Positions 40,889 through 50,473 are shown, numbered from the stretch's first letter. The stretch: DNA of 64,000 nt from Pseudomonas oryzihabitans (GCF_007665395.1 NZ_VDND01000008.1:62001-126000); one strand, 5' to 3'. Numbers and translations: made by a program. Notes: a model not told the origin generated them from the letters alone.

Positions 40889-42943
40889 TTACAGTTGCGC
40901 GGCCAGGCGGGTGGCCTGGTCGATGGCCCGCTTGGCATCCAGCTCGGCGGCGACATCCGCCCCGCCGACCCGGTGCACCGCGATGCCCGCGGCGATCAGC
41001 TCGTCTTCCAGCTCGCGCAAGGATTCCTGGCCGGCGCAGAGCACCACGTTGTCCACCGCGAGCACCTGCTCGACGCCATCGGGCAGGCGCAGGTGCAGGC
41101 CGGCATCGTCGATGCGCAGGTATTCCACCCCGCCGATCGCCTTGACGCCGCGCTGCTGCAACCGCGCGCGATGAATCCAGCCGGTGGTCTTGCCCAGGCC
41201 CTTGCCCGGCTTGCCCGGCTTGCGCTGCAACAGCCAGACGTCGCGGGCCACCGCCGGCGCAGCCACCGGGGCCAGTCCGCCCCGGGTACTGAAGCTCGGA
41301 TCTATCCCCCATTCGGCGTAGAAGGCCGCCAGGGGCTCCGCGTCGGGGTGGGGATGGGTGAGGAAGTCCGCCACATCGAAGCCGATGCCACCGGCGCCGA
41401 TCAGGGCGACCCGCTGGCCCACGGCTTTGCGTTCCAGCAGGACGTCCAGATAGCCCAGCACCTTGGGGTGATCGACGCCGGGGATGGGGGGAATACGCGG
41501 GGTCACCCCGGTCGCCAGGATCACCGAGGCGAAGCCCGCGGCCTGCAGTTCGGCGGCGCTCACGCGCTGGTTGAGGCGTACCTCGACACCGAGTCGCTCC
41601 AGACGGCGCCCGAAGTACCTCAGGGTCTCGCCGAATTCCTCCTTGCCGGGAATGCGCTTGGCGACGTTGAACTGGCCGCCGATACGGGCGCTCGCCTCGA
41701 ACAGCACCACCCGATGGCCGCGCTCAGCCAGGGTGCAGGCGGCCGCCAGGCCGGCCGGCCCGGCGCCGACCACGGCGAAGGTCTGGGGCTGGACGGCGGG
41801 CAGGATCTGCAACTCGGTCTCATGGCAGGCCCGCGGGTTGACCAGGCAGCTGGTCAGCTTGCCGGCGAAGGTATGGTCCAGGCAGGCCTGGTTGCAGGCG
41901 ATGCAGGTGTTGATCTCGTCGGCGCGCCCGGCCGCGGCCTTGGCGACGAAGTCGGGATCGGCCAGCAGCGGCCGCGCCATGGACACCAGATCGGCCTGGC
42001 CGGCGGCGAGGATGGCCTCGGCCACCTCTGGGGTATTGATGCGGTTGGTGGCGATCAGCGGCACTCCGACACGGCCCTTGAGCTGCGCGGTGACCGCGGC
42101 GAAGGCCCCGCGGGGGACCAGGGTGGCGATGGTGGGAATCCGCGCCTCGTGCCAGCCGATGCCGGTGTTGATCAGGCTGACCCCGGCCGCTTCCAGCCAG
42201 AGTGCCAGTTGCAGGCATTCCTCGGGCGAGCTGCCCTGCTCCACCAGATCCAGCAGCGAGAGGCGGAATATGATGAGGAAGTCCGCGCCGGTCGCCGCGC
42301 GAATGCGCTCGACGATGGCCAGGGGCAGGCGGCAGCGGCTGGCGAAGTCGCCGCCCCAGCGGTCGCTACGGTGGTTGGTCCGGGCCGCGATGAATTGGTT
42401 GATGAAATAGCCTTCTGAGCCCATCACCTCGACGCCATCGTAGCCGGCCTGTTGCGCCAGCTGCGCACAGCGGACGAAGGCCTGGATCTGCGCCTCCACC
42501 TCGGCGTCCTCGAGTTCGCGCGGGGTGAAGGGATTGATCGGCGCCTGCAGCGCGGAAGGCGCCACCAGCTGCGGGTTATAGGCGTAGCGACCGGCATGCA
42601 GGATCTGCAGGCAGATGTGCCCGCCCTCGGCATGCACCGCGGCGGTGATGGCGCGGTGCTGCTCGGCCTCTTCGGGCGTGGTCAGCTTGGCCGCGCCCTG
42701 GTAGACGGCGCCCTCTGCGTTGGGCGCGATCCCGCCGGTGACGATCAGGCCCACCCCGCCGCGGGCCCGTTCGGCGAAGAACACCGCCATGCGCGCGAAG
42801 CCGCCCGGCCGCTCTTCCAGCCCAGTGTGCATGGACCCCATCACCACCCGGCTACGCAAGGTGATCGCCCCCACGTGCAGGGGTTCGAGCAGCTGCGGAT
42901 AGCGTACTTCAGGGGTGGTATTAACGGCGGCAAGCTCGATCAT
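40889..42943 (-). CDS. fadH: NADPH-dependent 2,4-dienoyl-CoA reductase
   Basis: The 684-residue protein combines an Old-Yellow-Enzyme-like barrel (about 1-370; FMN) with a 4Fe-4S cluster (cysteines in CIACNQACLDH and TSCLVNPRAC) and an NAD(P)/FAD domain (VVGAGPAGLAAACTLAERG, LIGAGGIGFDVADFL). This is the single-polypeptide FadH that reduces dienoyl-CoA during beta-oxidation of unsaturated fatty acids. The ATG at 42943 is the conserved start. No other fad genes are adjacent. Confidence 0.95.
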   Translation of the reverse strand: MIELAAVNTTPEVRYPQLLEPLHVGAITLRSRVVMGSMHTGLEERPGGFARMAVFFAERARGGVGLIVTGGIAPNAEGAVYQGAAKLTTPEEAEQHRAITAAVHAEGGHICLQILHAGRYAYNPQLVAPSALQAPINPFTPRELEDAEVEAQIQAFVRCAQLAQQAGYDGVEVMGSEGYFINQFIAARTNHRSDRWGGDFASRCRLPLAIVERIRAATGADFLIIFRLSLLDLVEQGSSPEECLQLALWLEAAGVSLINTGIGWHEARIPTIATLVPRGAFAAVTAQLKGRVGVPLIATNRINTPEVAEAILAAGQADLVSMARPLLADPDFVAKAAAGRADEINTCIACNQACLDHTFAGKLTSCLVNPRACHETELQILPAVQPQTFAVVGAGPAGLAAACTLAERGHRVVLFEASARIGGQFNVAKRIPGKEEFGETLRYFGRRLERLGVEVRLNQRVSAAELQAAGFASVILATGVTPRIPPIPGVDHPKVLGYLDVLLERKAVGQRVALIGAGGIGFDVADFLTHPHPDAEPLAAFYAEWGIDPSFSTRGGLAPVAAPAVARDVWLLQRKPGKPGKGLGKTTGWIHRARLQQRGVKAIGGVEYLRIDDAGLHLRLPDGVEQVLAVDNVVLCAGQESLRELEDELIAAGIAVHRVGGADVAAELDAKRAIDQATRLAAQL

Positions 42944-43139
42944 GGCGGTCTCCGGTGGCTGGCCTCTCTGGGGAGGCCTGCCGCCACGATAGGAGCAGCC
43001 CGTCCGGGTCTCAATCACCAAAGATGACAACCTCTTTACCCAAATGCACAGCCGCTACTTGGCAGTGGCCGCGCGGTCTCCTACCCTGGGCACCTGTATC
43101 CCGCCCGGCCGAGGGGGCCGGGACCGCTCTGGAGTGCTG

Positions 43140-44162
43140 ATGCGCAAGCTCGTGTTCCTGGTGCTGATCGCCCTGTTCGCCGTGCTGGCGGGCTGGGTGG
43201 CCCAGCGGCCAGCCTTTCATTACCTGTCGGACCTGCGCAGCGACCTGGCGGTGGACCTGACCACCACCCCGGCCGCGGCCACCACCGGCAACCTGCTGGG
43301 CATCGAGCCCGAGCTGGTCGCGCTGGACTACGGCAATCCCGAGCGGCTGCGGCTCAAGCTCGATGCCGCCCTGGCCAATGCCCGCCGCCTTGGCCTGCTC
43401 GGCAGCCAGACCATCGTGGTCCTGCCCGAACACCTGGGTACACCCCTGGCGCTGATGGGCGAGAAGCCCGAGGTCTATGCGGCCGCCCATTCCACCGAGG
43501 CGATTCAATGGCTGGTGCTGGGCAATCCCCTGCGCGTCGCCCGGGCCTGGTTCCAGGCCGAGGGTAACCCGCGCCTGGTCGACAGCCTGCTGCGCATGAA
43601 GGCCTGGGACATGGCCAGTGCCTACCAGCAACTCTGCGCCGGCCTCGCCCGCCGCTACCACGTCACCCTGGTCGCCGGCTCCATCGTGCTGCCCGGCCCG
43701 GCGCTGGTCGACGGCGAGTTGACGGTAGGCAGCGGCCCCCTGCGTAACGTCACCCTGGTCTTCGGCCCCGACGGCCAACCCCTGGGTCAACCGCTCATCC
43801 GGCCGCTAGCGACCGACGAGCGCGGCGACGACCTGACCCCGCCGCTGCTGCGCCTGCAGACGCCCCTCGGCCGCCTGGGCGTGATCCAGGGCAGCGACTC
43901 CAGCCGCGCCGGGGTACTGGACGATCCCCAGGTGGACCTGCTGGCGATCCCCGCCCTCGTCTCCGACGGTCATCCCGCACCCGCGCCCTTCGATCCCCAG
44001 CGGCTGCGCGCCGCCGGGGTCCGGGCGGCGCTGGAGGTCCACCTGCGCGGACGGCTGTGGGAATGGCAGGCCGGCGGTGCCAGCCAGGCCTTCACCCCGG
44101 ACGCGGCCTCGGCCACCGACCCCGCGCGGGCCGGCACCCAGCTGATCAATCTGCGCCTATGA
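43140..44162 (+). CDS. Membrane-anchored nitrilase-fold protein lacking the catalytic Cys
   Basis: The 340-residue protein starts with one transmembrane or signal-anchor segment (about 3-20) and continues as a carbon-nitrogen hydrolase-like domain, so it is probably tethered facing the periplasm. The catalytic Glu is present (VVLPEHLG near residue 98). The Lys and Cys positions look altered: the segment normally carrying the Cys reads GVIQGSDSSR. It is therefore a candidate non-catalytic or altered nitrilase, analogous in location to apolipoprotein acyltransferase-like domains. Its stop overlaps the start of an AraC-family regulator gene, which suggests a joint role. Confidence 0.7.
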   Translation: MRKLVFLVLIALFAVLAGWVAQRPAFHYLSDLRSDLAVDLTTTPAAATTGNLLGIEPELVALDYGNPERLRLKLDAALANARRLGLLGSQTIVVLPEHLGTPLALMGEKPEVYAAAHSTEAIQWLVLGNPLRVARAWFQAEGNPRLVDSLLRMKAWDMASAYQQLCAGLARRYHVTLVAGSIVLPGPALVDGELTVGSGPLRNVTLVFGPDGQPLGQPLIRPLATDERGDDLTPPLLRLQTPLGRLGVIQGSDSSRAGVLDDPQVDLLAIPALVSDGHPAPAPFDPQRLRAAGVRAALEVHLRGRLWEWQAGGASQAFTPDAASATDPARAGTQLINLRL

Positions 44163-45202
44163 GGGCGCCGGCGCTGCGCCTGGGCGACCTGTCCACCGGC
44201 TTCGTGCTGGCGCTGGCCGCTGCCGTCGCGACGCGAGGGGCGGATGCCCAGGGCCTGCTCGAGCGTTTCGGGCTGACGCCGGCGCGGCTGGCCGAGCCCG
44301 GCGGACGACTGTCGATTCCGCACTACATGCGCCTCGGGCATGCCGCCCTGGAGCTGACCGGCGATCCCGCCCTGGGCCTGGCCATGGGCCAGGCGATGCG
44401 ACCGGCCTTTCTCGGCCTGGCCGGCGTCACCGTCGCCCAGGCGGCGGACGTGCGCCACGCCGCCGAGACGCTGCTGCGGCTGGAGCCGCTCTATGGCCGC
44501 AACTACCGTGGCCAGTCGCGCTACGCGGCCCAGGGCCGCGACGCCTGGCTGCACTTCTATAGCATCAGCCCCTACAACGGCTATAACAGCTTCGTGGTGG
44601 ATGGAGTACTCAGCGCCTGGCTGGCGCTGCTGGGCGCCGTGGCCGGGCAGCCGCTGCGACCGCGCCGCGTGCTCATCGAATACCCGGCGCCAGCCGACCT
44701 GGCGCCCTACGAGACCCTCTTCGGCTGCCCGGTGGAATTCGCTGCCAACGAGAATGCCCTGCTGCTCGATGCGCGCACCCTCAGCCTGCCCGGCGCCGAC
44801 CATTGCCCGGCCACCTGGCGCCAGCTGCTGGCCCTTAGCGAGGCCGAGCACGCCCGCCTGACCCGCACCCGCGGGCTCACCGAGCGGGTGGTCGAGGTCA
44901 TGGGGCCACTGTTGCGCCACGGCGAGCCGACCCTGGAGCAGATCGCCACGCGACTGCGCCTGCCGCCCTGGACGCTCAGGCGCAAACTGGCGGAAGAAGG
45001 CAGCCAGTACCGGGCCCTGCTCAACCTGACCCGCCGCGACCTGGCCCTGGCCTATATCCGCGACACCGAGGCCAGTTTCGGCGAGATCGCCTACCTGCTG
45101 GGCTTCGCCTCGCCCGCGGCCTTCCAGCGCGCCTTCAAGCGCTGGACCGAGCAGACCCCGGGCGACTGGCGGCGCCTGCAGCGGCAGACGATCGCCGGTT
45201 GA
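44159..45202 (+). CDS. AraC-family transcriptional regulator
   Basis: The 347-residue protein has an N-terminal ligand domain of the arabinose-binding-like type common in Pseudomonas AraC regulators (about 20-210) and a C-terminal AraC helix-turn-helix pair (about 240-340), with LEQIATRLRLPPWTLRRKL and ASFGEIAYLLGFASPAAFQRAFKRW. It overlaps the preceding nitrilase-like gene by four bases. Such regulators usually control adjacent genes, here perhaps the nitrilase-like gene or the channel gene downstream. Confidence 0.9.
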   Translation: MRAPALRLGDLSTGFVLALAAAVATRGADAQGLLERFGLTPARLAEPGGRLSIPHYMRLGHAALELTGDPALGLAMGQAMRPAFLGLAGVTVAQAADVRHAAETLLRLEPLYGRNYRGQSRYAAQGRDAWLHFYSISPYNGYNSFVVDGVLSAWLALLGAVAGQPLRPRRVLIEYPAPADLAPYETLFGCPVEFAANENALLLDARTLSLPGADHCPATWRQLLALSEAEHARLTRTRGLTERVVEVMGPLLRHGEPTLEQIATRLRLPPWTLRRKLAEEGSQYRALLNLTRRDLALAYIRDTEASFGEIAYLLGFASPAAFQRAFKRWTEQTPGDWRRLQRQTIAG

Positions 45203-45267
45203 AGGGAGCGTCGGCGTCGATCCCGGGTCCTAACTGCCTGATCCCTCGTCATGACCGATACCTGCCC

Positions 45268-47781
45268 ATGCCGAAACTCCTGCTTTGCCTGCTGCTGCTC
45301 TTCGCCCTGCCCCTGCACGCCGCAGAAACCGCCAGCGGCGCACCCGCCGGACTCGACCCCCAACAGGCACGCCAGGTCGCGGCCCTGCTCCAGGATCCGC
45401 AACGCCGCCAGGAGCTGATCCTGACGCTGCAGGCGATCGCCGACCAGGCGCCGGGCGTGACGAGCGGGGCCCCAGCCGCCGCCACGACCAGCACACCGGC
45501 GGCGACCCCGGCCCCCGCCGCCACCGAGGAAAAGACGCTGGTGCCGCTGGAGGCCAACGGCCTCATCGCCCAGACCCTCAACCGCGTCGGGCGCTGGGCG
45601 GACAACCTGGGCGGCGAGCTGGTCCAGGTCCAACGCGCGGTGACCAGCCTGCCGGACTGGTCCCGCGCCAGCTTCACCTCCGCCGCGGGGCGTCGCGCCC
45701 TGCTGGAGGCCTTCCTCACCCTGGCCGTGCTGTTCGCCGCCGGCCTGCTGGTCGAATGGCTGGTGCATCGCCTGCTCAGGCGTCCGCGGCAGACACTGCA
45801 GCGGCATGCCGATCACGCCGACAGCCGAGCCCGGCGCGAGGCGCAGCGGGCCGCGGCCCGCCAGTCGAGCCTGCCCACCGAGGCCGCCGACGACAGCGCC
45901 ACCGCCACGCGCCCGGCGGAGCCTGCGGTGGCCCTGGTGCAGACCCAGCGCGATGGCGTCGATCGATTGGAGGAGGTACCCATCGCCCCGTCCGACAGCG
46001 CCGCGCCCCTGCCGAGCGAGCCGGCGCCCGCCGTCGACAGACCCGAACCGGCAGCGGCCGAGCGCAGCAGGCCGAGCGCCGAGGAGCACTGGACCACCCT
46101 GAGGCACCTGCCCTTCGCCCTCGGCCTGCTGCTGCTGGAGCTGCTGCCGCTACTAGCCTTCTGGGCCGCGGCGGCGCTGACCATCCATTACCTGGTGGGG
46201 TCGAATGCCAGCCAGCGCGAGCTGGTCGGTGGCTTCCTCGGTGCCTACCTCACCACCCGCCTCGCGCTGATCGTCATCCGCCTGCTGATCGATCCCGCCG
46301 CCCATGGCATTCGCCTGCTCAAGGTCAAGGCGTCGCTCGCCAATACCCTGCTGCGCTGGCTGCACGCCTTCGTCGCCCTGATCACCTTCGGCCTGGCCCT
46401 GGCCCAGGCCGCGGATATCCTCGGCGCCAACGAAGCCGGCCGCGAGGCCATCGTCAAGCTGGTCTCGCTGCTCGCCCACCTGCTGGTGGTCGGCCTGATC
46501 TTCCATGTGCGGCGGCCGGTCGCCGTGCGCATCGCCGGTCGCGAGGACGGCAGTGGCGCCCTGGCGGTGCTACGCGCCTGGCTGGGTCAGGTCTGGGCAG
46601 TGTTCGCCGCGGTCTTCGTTATGGGTGGCTGGACCATGTGGGCGCTGGACATCGAGAACGGCCTGCCGCGGCTGATGAACTTCATCGCCCTTTCCGCCGG
46701 CATCGTCATCCTCGGGCGACTGGCCGCGGTGTTCCTGCTCGGCCTGCTGGGTCGGCTGTTCCAGCCGGCCGCCCGCAAGGGCGCCCCGGCCAGCGACCTG
46801 CACCTGCAGCGCTACTATCCCCTGGCGCGCTGGCTGGTGGGCGTGATCGTCACCTTGATCACTATGTTGGCGCTGTTCCAATCCTGGGGCTGGGACGTGC
46901 TGGAGTGGTTCGCCACCGGCAGTATCGGGCGCAGCCTGCTGTCCGCCTTCCTCACCATCCTGGTCGCCGCCATCATCGCCGTGGCCATCTGGGAGGGCGC
47001 CAACGTCGCGGTGAACGGCCGCCTGACCCGCTGGACCGAATGTGGCGACACCGTCCGCGCCGCCCGCCTGCGCACCCTGTTGCCGATGCTGCGCACCGGG
47101 CTGTTCATCCTCGTCGCGCTGATCGTCGGCCTCACCGCCCTGAGCGAGCTGGGCATCAACACCACGCCGCTGCTGGCCAGCGCCAGCATCATCGGGGTGG
47201 CCCTGGGCTTCGGTTCGCAGAAGCTGGTGCAGGACTTCATCACCGGCATCTTCCTGCTGCTGGAGAACGCCATGCAGGTGGGTGACTGGGTCACCGTCGC
47301 CGGGGTCTCCGGCACCGTCGAATACCTGTCGATCCGCACCGTGCGGCTGCGCGCTGGCGACGGTTCCCTGCACATCGTGCCCTTCAGCTCGGTGTCGGCG
47401 GTCAACAACATCAACCGCGGGATCGGCAACGCCGCCCTGCGCATCAGCGTGGGCTACGGCGAAGACATCGAGCGCGCCATCGCCGAACTCAAGGACATCG
47501 GGGCCGGGATGCGCGCCGACGAGGGGTTCAAGGACCTCATTCTCGCCGACCTGGAGATCTGGGGGGTGGATGCGGTGGACGGCTCCATGGTCACCCTGGC
47601 CGGCCAGATGAGGTGCATCGACAAGGGCCGCTGGGGCGTCCAGCGCGAACTCAATCGGCGCATCCTCGAGCGCTTCCGCGAACGCGGCATCGAGATCGCC
47701 AACCCCCGGGCCAGCCTCTTGGTGCCGAGCGAGGCCGGTGTGGTACCGTCCGCGCCCATCCAGCCACGCCCCGCGGAGTAG
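45268..47781 (+). CDS. Large mechanosensitive channel of the MscS family
   Basis: The 837-residue protein has a 19-residue signal peptide, a first transmembrane helix near 155-175, then a charged Ala/Pro/Glu-rich segment (about 180-290), then about eight hydrophobic helices, and the MscS pore and beta domain. The pore-lining helix leads into GVALGFGSQKLVQDFITGIF near residue 645, the family signature. Large MscS homologues release solutes on hypo-osmotic shock. It resembles MscK/MscM-type proteins in size class but with a shorter periplasmic region. The ATG at 45268 is preferred to an upstream TTG. Confidence 0.88.
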   Translation: MPKLLLCLLLLFALPLHAAETASGAPAGLDPQQARQVAALLQDPQRRQELILTLQAIADQAPGVTSGAPAAATTSTPAATPAPAATEEKTLVPLEANGLIAQTLNRVGRWADNLGGELVQVQRAVTSLPDWSRASFTSAAGRRALLEAFLTLAVLFAAGLLVEWLVHRLLRRPRQTLQRHADHADSRARREAQRAAARQSSLPTEAADDSATATRPAEPAVALVQTQRDGVDRLEEVPIAPSDSAAPLPSEPAPAVDRPEPAAAERSRPSAEEHWTTLRHLPFALGLLLLELLPLLAFWAAAALTIHYLVGSNASQRELVGGFLGAYLTTRLALIVIRLLIDPAAHGIRLLKVKASLANTLLRWLHAFVALITFGLALAQAADILGANEAGREAIVKLVSLLAHLLVVGLIFHVRRPVAVRIAGREDGSGALAVLRAWLGQVWAVFAAVFVMGGWTMWALDIENGLPRLMNFIALSAGIVILGRLAAVFLLGLLGRLFQPAARKGAPASDLHLQRYYPLARWLVGVIVTLITMLALFQSWGWDVLEWFATGSIGRSLLSAFLTILVAAIIAVAIWEGANVAVNGRLTRWTECGDTVRAARLRTLLPMLRTGLFILVALIVGLTALSELGINTTPLLASASIIGVALGFGSQKLVQDFITGIFLLLENAMQVGDWVTVAGVSGTVEYLSIRTVRLRAGDGSLHIVPFSSVSAVNNINRGIGNAALRISVGYGEDIERAIAELKDIGAGMRADEGFKDLILADLEIWGVDAVDGSMVTLAGQMRCIDKGRWGVQRELNRRILERFRERGIEIANPRASLLVPSEAGVVPSAPIQPRPAE

Positions 47782-47786
47782 TCGCC

Positions 47787-48527
47787 GTGCAGTATCGCCA
47801 AGATGCCTTCAATGGCCTGATCATCGACGCCGCCTCGCTCCCCGCCGCGCGCGAGGCCTTCGCTCCCGCACTGGCGGAGCTGCTCGACCAGGCCCGCCGC
47901 GAGGGCCGCAACCTGATCTGGCTGACCCTGCCGCTGGCCCTCGGCGAGCTGGTCGGCGTCGCCACCGCCGCCGGCTTCGTCTTCCACAACTGCCTCGAAC
48001 AGGAATTGACCCTGGTCTGGCGCGGCACGCCCACGGCCTTCGCGCCCTTCGTCCCCACCCACAGCCTGGGTGTGGGCGGCCTGGTGCTCAACGCGCGGGG
48101 CGAACTGCTGGCGATCCGCGAGCGCGGCAGCCAGGGCTACAAGCTGCCGGGCGGCCACGTCGAGCTGGGCGAGGACCTGGCGCCCGCGGTGATTCGCGAA
48201 GTCTGGGAAGAAACCGGCATCCACGGCGCCTTCCGCGCCATCGCCGGCATGGTGACGACCCACCCCTACCGCTTCGGCAAGTCCAATCTCTATGTGGTCT
48301 GCCGCCTCGATCCGCTGACGGCGGAGATCGCCATCCAGGATCCCGCGGAAATCGAGGACGCCCGCTGGCTGGCGCTGCCCGACTACCTGGCCGACCCCGG
48401 CAACAGCGCCTTCAATCGCGAGCTGGTGCGCAGCCTGGCCCGCAGCGAGGGCCTAGTCCCCAGCGCCCTCAACAGCGAGCGCTACCCCAAGGCCGAGGTC
48501 TTCCTCGCTCAGGCGTCGAAGGACTGA
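47787..48527 (+). CDS. Nudix hydrolase with NUDT6-like N-terminal domain
   Basis: The 246-residue protein has an N-terminal domain (about 1-90) with the LIWLTLPLALGELVGVATAAGF segment seen in the NUDT6 group, and a Nudix box GGHVELGEDLAPAVIREVWEETG near residue 130. The box matches the GX5EX7REUXEEXGU pattern, so it should hydrolyse a nucleoside diphosphate derivative; the substrate is unknown. The start is GTG at 47787, five bases after the mscS-like stop. The last 19 bases overlap the convergent cysE gene. Confidence 0.85.
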   Translation: MQYRQDAFNGLIIDAASLPAAREAFAPALAELLDQARREGRNLIWLTLPLALGELVGVATAAGFVFHNCLEQELTLVWRGTPTAFAPFVPTHSLGVGGLVLNARGELLAIRERGSQGYKLPGGHVELGEDLAPAVIREVWEETGIHGAFRAIAGMVTTHPYRFGKSNLYVVCRLDPLTAEIAIQDPAEIEDARWLALPDYLADPGNSAFNRELVRSLARSEGLVPSALNSERYPKAEVFLAQASKD

Positions 48528-49297
48528 TCCATGCTCTCGGCCGGATGGGCGTCCCGTGGCCGGCCGACCGGCCGGGCGGGAATGCCCACCACCGTGGTGT
48601 GGGGCGCGACCGGATGCAGCACCACGCTGTTGGCGCCGATCTTGGCGCCCTCGCCGATCTCCAGGTTGCCGAGGATCTTCACCCCGGCGCCGATCATCAC
48701 CCCGCGGCGCACCTTGGGGTGGCGATCACCCTGCTCCTTGCCGGTACCCCCGAGGGTCACCTGCTGCAGGATGGACACCTCGTCCTCCACCACCGCCGTC
48801 TCGCCGATGACGATCCCGGTGCCGTGGTCGAGCATGATGCCGCGGCCCAGTCGCGCGGCGGGATGGATGTCGATGGCCAGCAGGCGGTTGCAACGGGCCT
48901 GCAGGTGCAGCGCCAGCAGGCGCTCGTCGTTGCGCCAGAGGGCATGGCCCAGGCGCTGCGCCTGCAAGGCGAGGAAGCCCTTGGAAAAGAGAAAGATCTC
49001 CAACAGGCTGGCGTAGGCGGGATCGCGGGCCAATACCGCCTCCAGATCCGCGCAGGCGGCCGTCACCAGGGCCGGCCCTTCGGCATACAGCGCCGCGAAG
49101 CGAAAGGCCAGTTGCTCGGCCTGCTGCGGATCTTCCGCCAGGGCATCGGCGCAGCGCCGGGCCAGGGCACTGGCCAGGTTGTCCGGCTGCAGCAGCGCCC
49201 GCGCCAGGCCGGCAGCCAGGGCCGGCGCCTCTCGCTGTCCCGCGTCGGCCTGGGCGCGCAGGAGTTGCCAGAGTTCGGTTGCGGAGCGAGCGGCCAT
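48509..49297 (-). CDS. cysE: Serine O-acetyltransferase
   Basis: The 262-residue enzyme makes O-acetylserine, the acceptor for sulfide in cysteine synthesis. It has the helical N-terminal domain and left-handed beta-helix with catalytic-region motif DHGTGIVIGETAVV near residue 155, and the loop LGGTGKEQGDRHPKV near residue 180. A C-terminal tail ending in Met-Asp-Gln-Ser-Phe-Asp-Ala could bind cysteine synthase. It follows the GNAT gene with two bases between and may be transcribed with it. Confidence 0.93.
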   Translation of the reverse strand: MAARSATELWQLLRAQADAGQREAPALAAGLARALLQPDNLASALARRCADALAEDPQQAEQLAFRFAALYAEGPALVTAACADLEAVLARDPAYASLLEIFLFSKGFLALQAQRLGHALWRNDERLLALHLQARCNRLLAIDIHPAARLGRGIMLDHGTGIVIGETAVVEDEVSILQQVTLGGTGKEQGDRHPKVRRGVMIGAGVKILGNLEIGEGAKIGANSVVLHPVAPHTTVVGIPARPVGRPRDAHPAESMDQSFDA

Positions 49298-49299
49298 GG

Positions 49300-49881
49300 C
49301 TAACAGGTTTCCTGAACGAGGGGGTCGCTCAGCTTAACGGGCGCGACGGGCAACGTCTTGTACATCAGGGTGGTGCTGTCGCGTTGTGCGGGCTGGAGAG
49401 CATCCAAGGCGTAACCGGGGATCCGCCCCGCCACCGCGTACCCCAGGGACAGGTAGAGCGGCTCGGCGTGGTCGTCACTGCGGGTGTCGAGGGTGAGGAG
49501 TTCTCGCCCCAGGGCTCGCGCGGCGTCTTCCAGGGCCTGCATCAGCCCGCGGGCGATGCCCAGGCGGCGCTGCGCGGGATGCACCAGCAGCTTGGCCACC
49601 TCCGCTCGATGGGGCTGGTTGGCCGGGGTGTCGAGGACCAGCTGCACGCTGCCGACCACCCGCCCGCCGACCCTGGCCACGAACAGGAGCCGCGCCCCCC
49701 GGCCCACAGCCGGTGCCACGCTGTCCGTCCAGAAGCGGCGACTGGCCGCCCCGGTCAGCGGCAGGATGAAGCCGATGCTGGCCCCCTGGGCCACGCAGGC
49801 GCTGAGCAGGTCCTGAAAATCGTCCAGGTGCGCGATGAGACCCGCGGCGTCGAGCCGCTCGATGCAAGGGGTGGAGATCAT
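49300..49881 (-). CDS. GNAT-family N-acetyltransferase
   Basis: The 193-residue protein contains the acetyl-CoA motif VHPAQRRLGIARGLMQALEDAA near residue 100 and a C-terminal AEPLYLSLGYAVAGRIPGYA strand-helix unit. The acceptor is unknown. It lies 9 bases downstream of the XRE-cupin regulator, which probably controls it, and just before cysE. Confidence 0.87.
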   Translation of the reverse strand: MISTPCIERLDAAGLIAHLDDFQDLLSACVAQGASIGFILPLTGAASRRFWTDSVAPAVGRGARLLFVARVGGRVVGSVQLVLDTPANQPHRAEVAKLLVHPAQRRLGIARGLMQALEDAARALGRELLTLDTRSDDHAEPLYLSLGYAVAGRIPGYALDALQPAQRDSTTLMYKTLPVAPVKLSDPLVQETC

Positions 49882-49890
49882 GGCCAGTCC

Positions 49891-50433
49891 TCAGATCATG
49901 AACAGGAGATAACGAGCGCCCTTGGGACCGCTCAGGAAACGACTGCTGCCCCAGAGGCGATAGCGCAGGCAATCACCGGCAACCAGCGGGTAAGCCTGCC
50001 CCTCGACCCATAGCTGGAGCTCACCCTCGAGCAGCACGAGGTGATGCTCGAGGCCGGGGCGGGGCGATGCCTCGTAGCGGATGTCGACATCCGGGCCCAG
50101 CTCGCTCTCGATCACCTCCCCGGCCAGCGCCCGCGAGGGTGGCGAGACGGCGCGACGGGAAAACGCCTGGGTGGGATCCTGCCAGACCTGTTGCGCTCCG
50201 CGCGCCAGCTGCGCCGGGAAGCTGCTCTCGACGCTATGCAGCAAGCGGGTCAGGGTCAGGCCATAGGCCGAACAGAGTTGTCCCAGCACCGCCGTGGTCG
50301 GGCTGACTTCGGCATTCTCCAACCGGGACAGGGTGGCGCGGCTCACGCCGCTCCGGGTCGCCAGTTGCTCCAGTGACCACGCCTGTTCCAGCCTTAGCGC
50401 CTTGAGCCTTAGGGCCAATTGAGTATCGAGCAT
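49891..50433 (-). CDS. XRE-family regulator with C-terminal cupin domain
   Basis: The 180-residue protein joins an N-terminal helix-turn-helix (SLEQLATRSGVSRATLSRLENAEVSPT, about 17-45) to a cupin sensor domain (about 100-180; HHLVLLEGELQLWVEG). Such proteins repress or activate adjacent genes in response to a small molecule. The ATG at 50433, preceded by GGGAGA, is used; the frame is open for 17 codons upstream, which overlaps the likely promoter. The genes XRE, GNAT and cysE run in the same direction with very short gaps. Confidence 0.88.
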   Translation of the reverse strand: MLDTQLALRLKALRLEQAWSLEQLATRSGVSRATLSRLENAEVSPTTAVLGQLCSAYGLTLTRLLHSVESSFPAQLARGAQQVWQDPTQAFSRRAVSPPSRALAGEVIESELGPDVDIRYEASPRPGLEHHLVLLEGELQLWVEGQAYPLVAGDCLRYRLWGSSRFLSGPKGARYLLFMI

Positions 50434-50459
50434 AGCGATCTCCCAAAAATGGTATTTTC

Positions 50460-50473
50460 TCCCACATATGGGA
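50460..50473 (-). promoter_or_regulatory. Candidate operator of the XRE-cupin regulator
   Basis: TCCCA and TGGGA (50460-50464, 50469-50473) with a 4-base centre form a short inverted repeat 27 bases upstream of the XRE start. A related half-site with CTCCCA occurs at about 50440-50445. The position fits autoregulation. Confidence 0.4.

Noticed and set aside
43044..43139. Longer N-terminus for the nitrilase-like protein
   Set aside because: The ATG at 43140 begins a clean hydrophobic anchor; the upstream part lies in the divergent promoter region of fadH.
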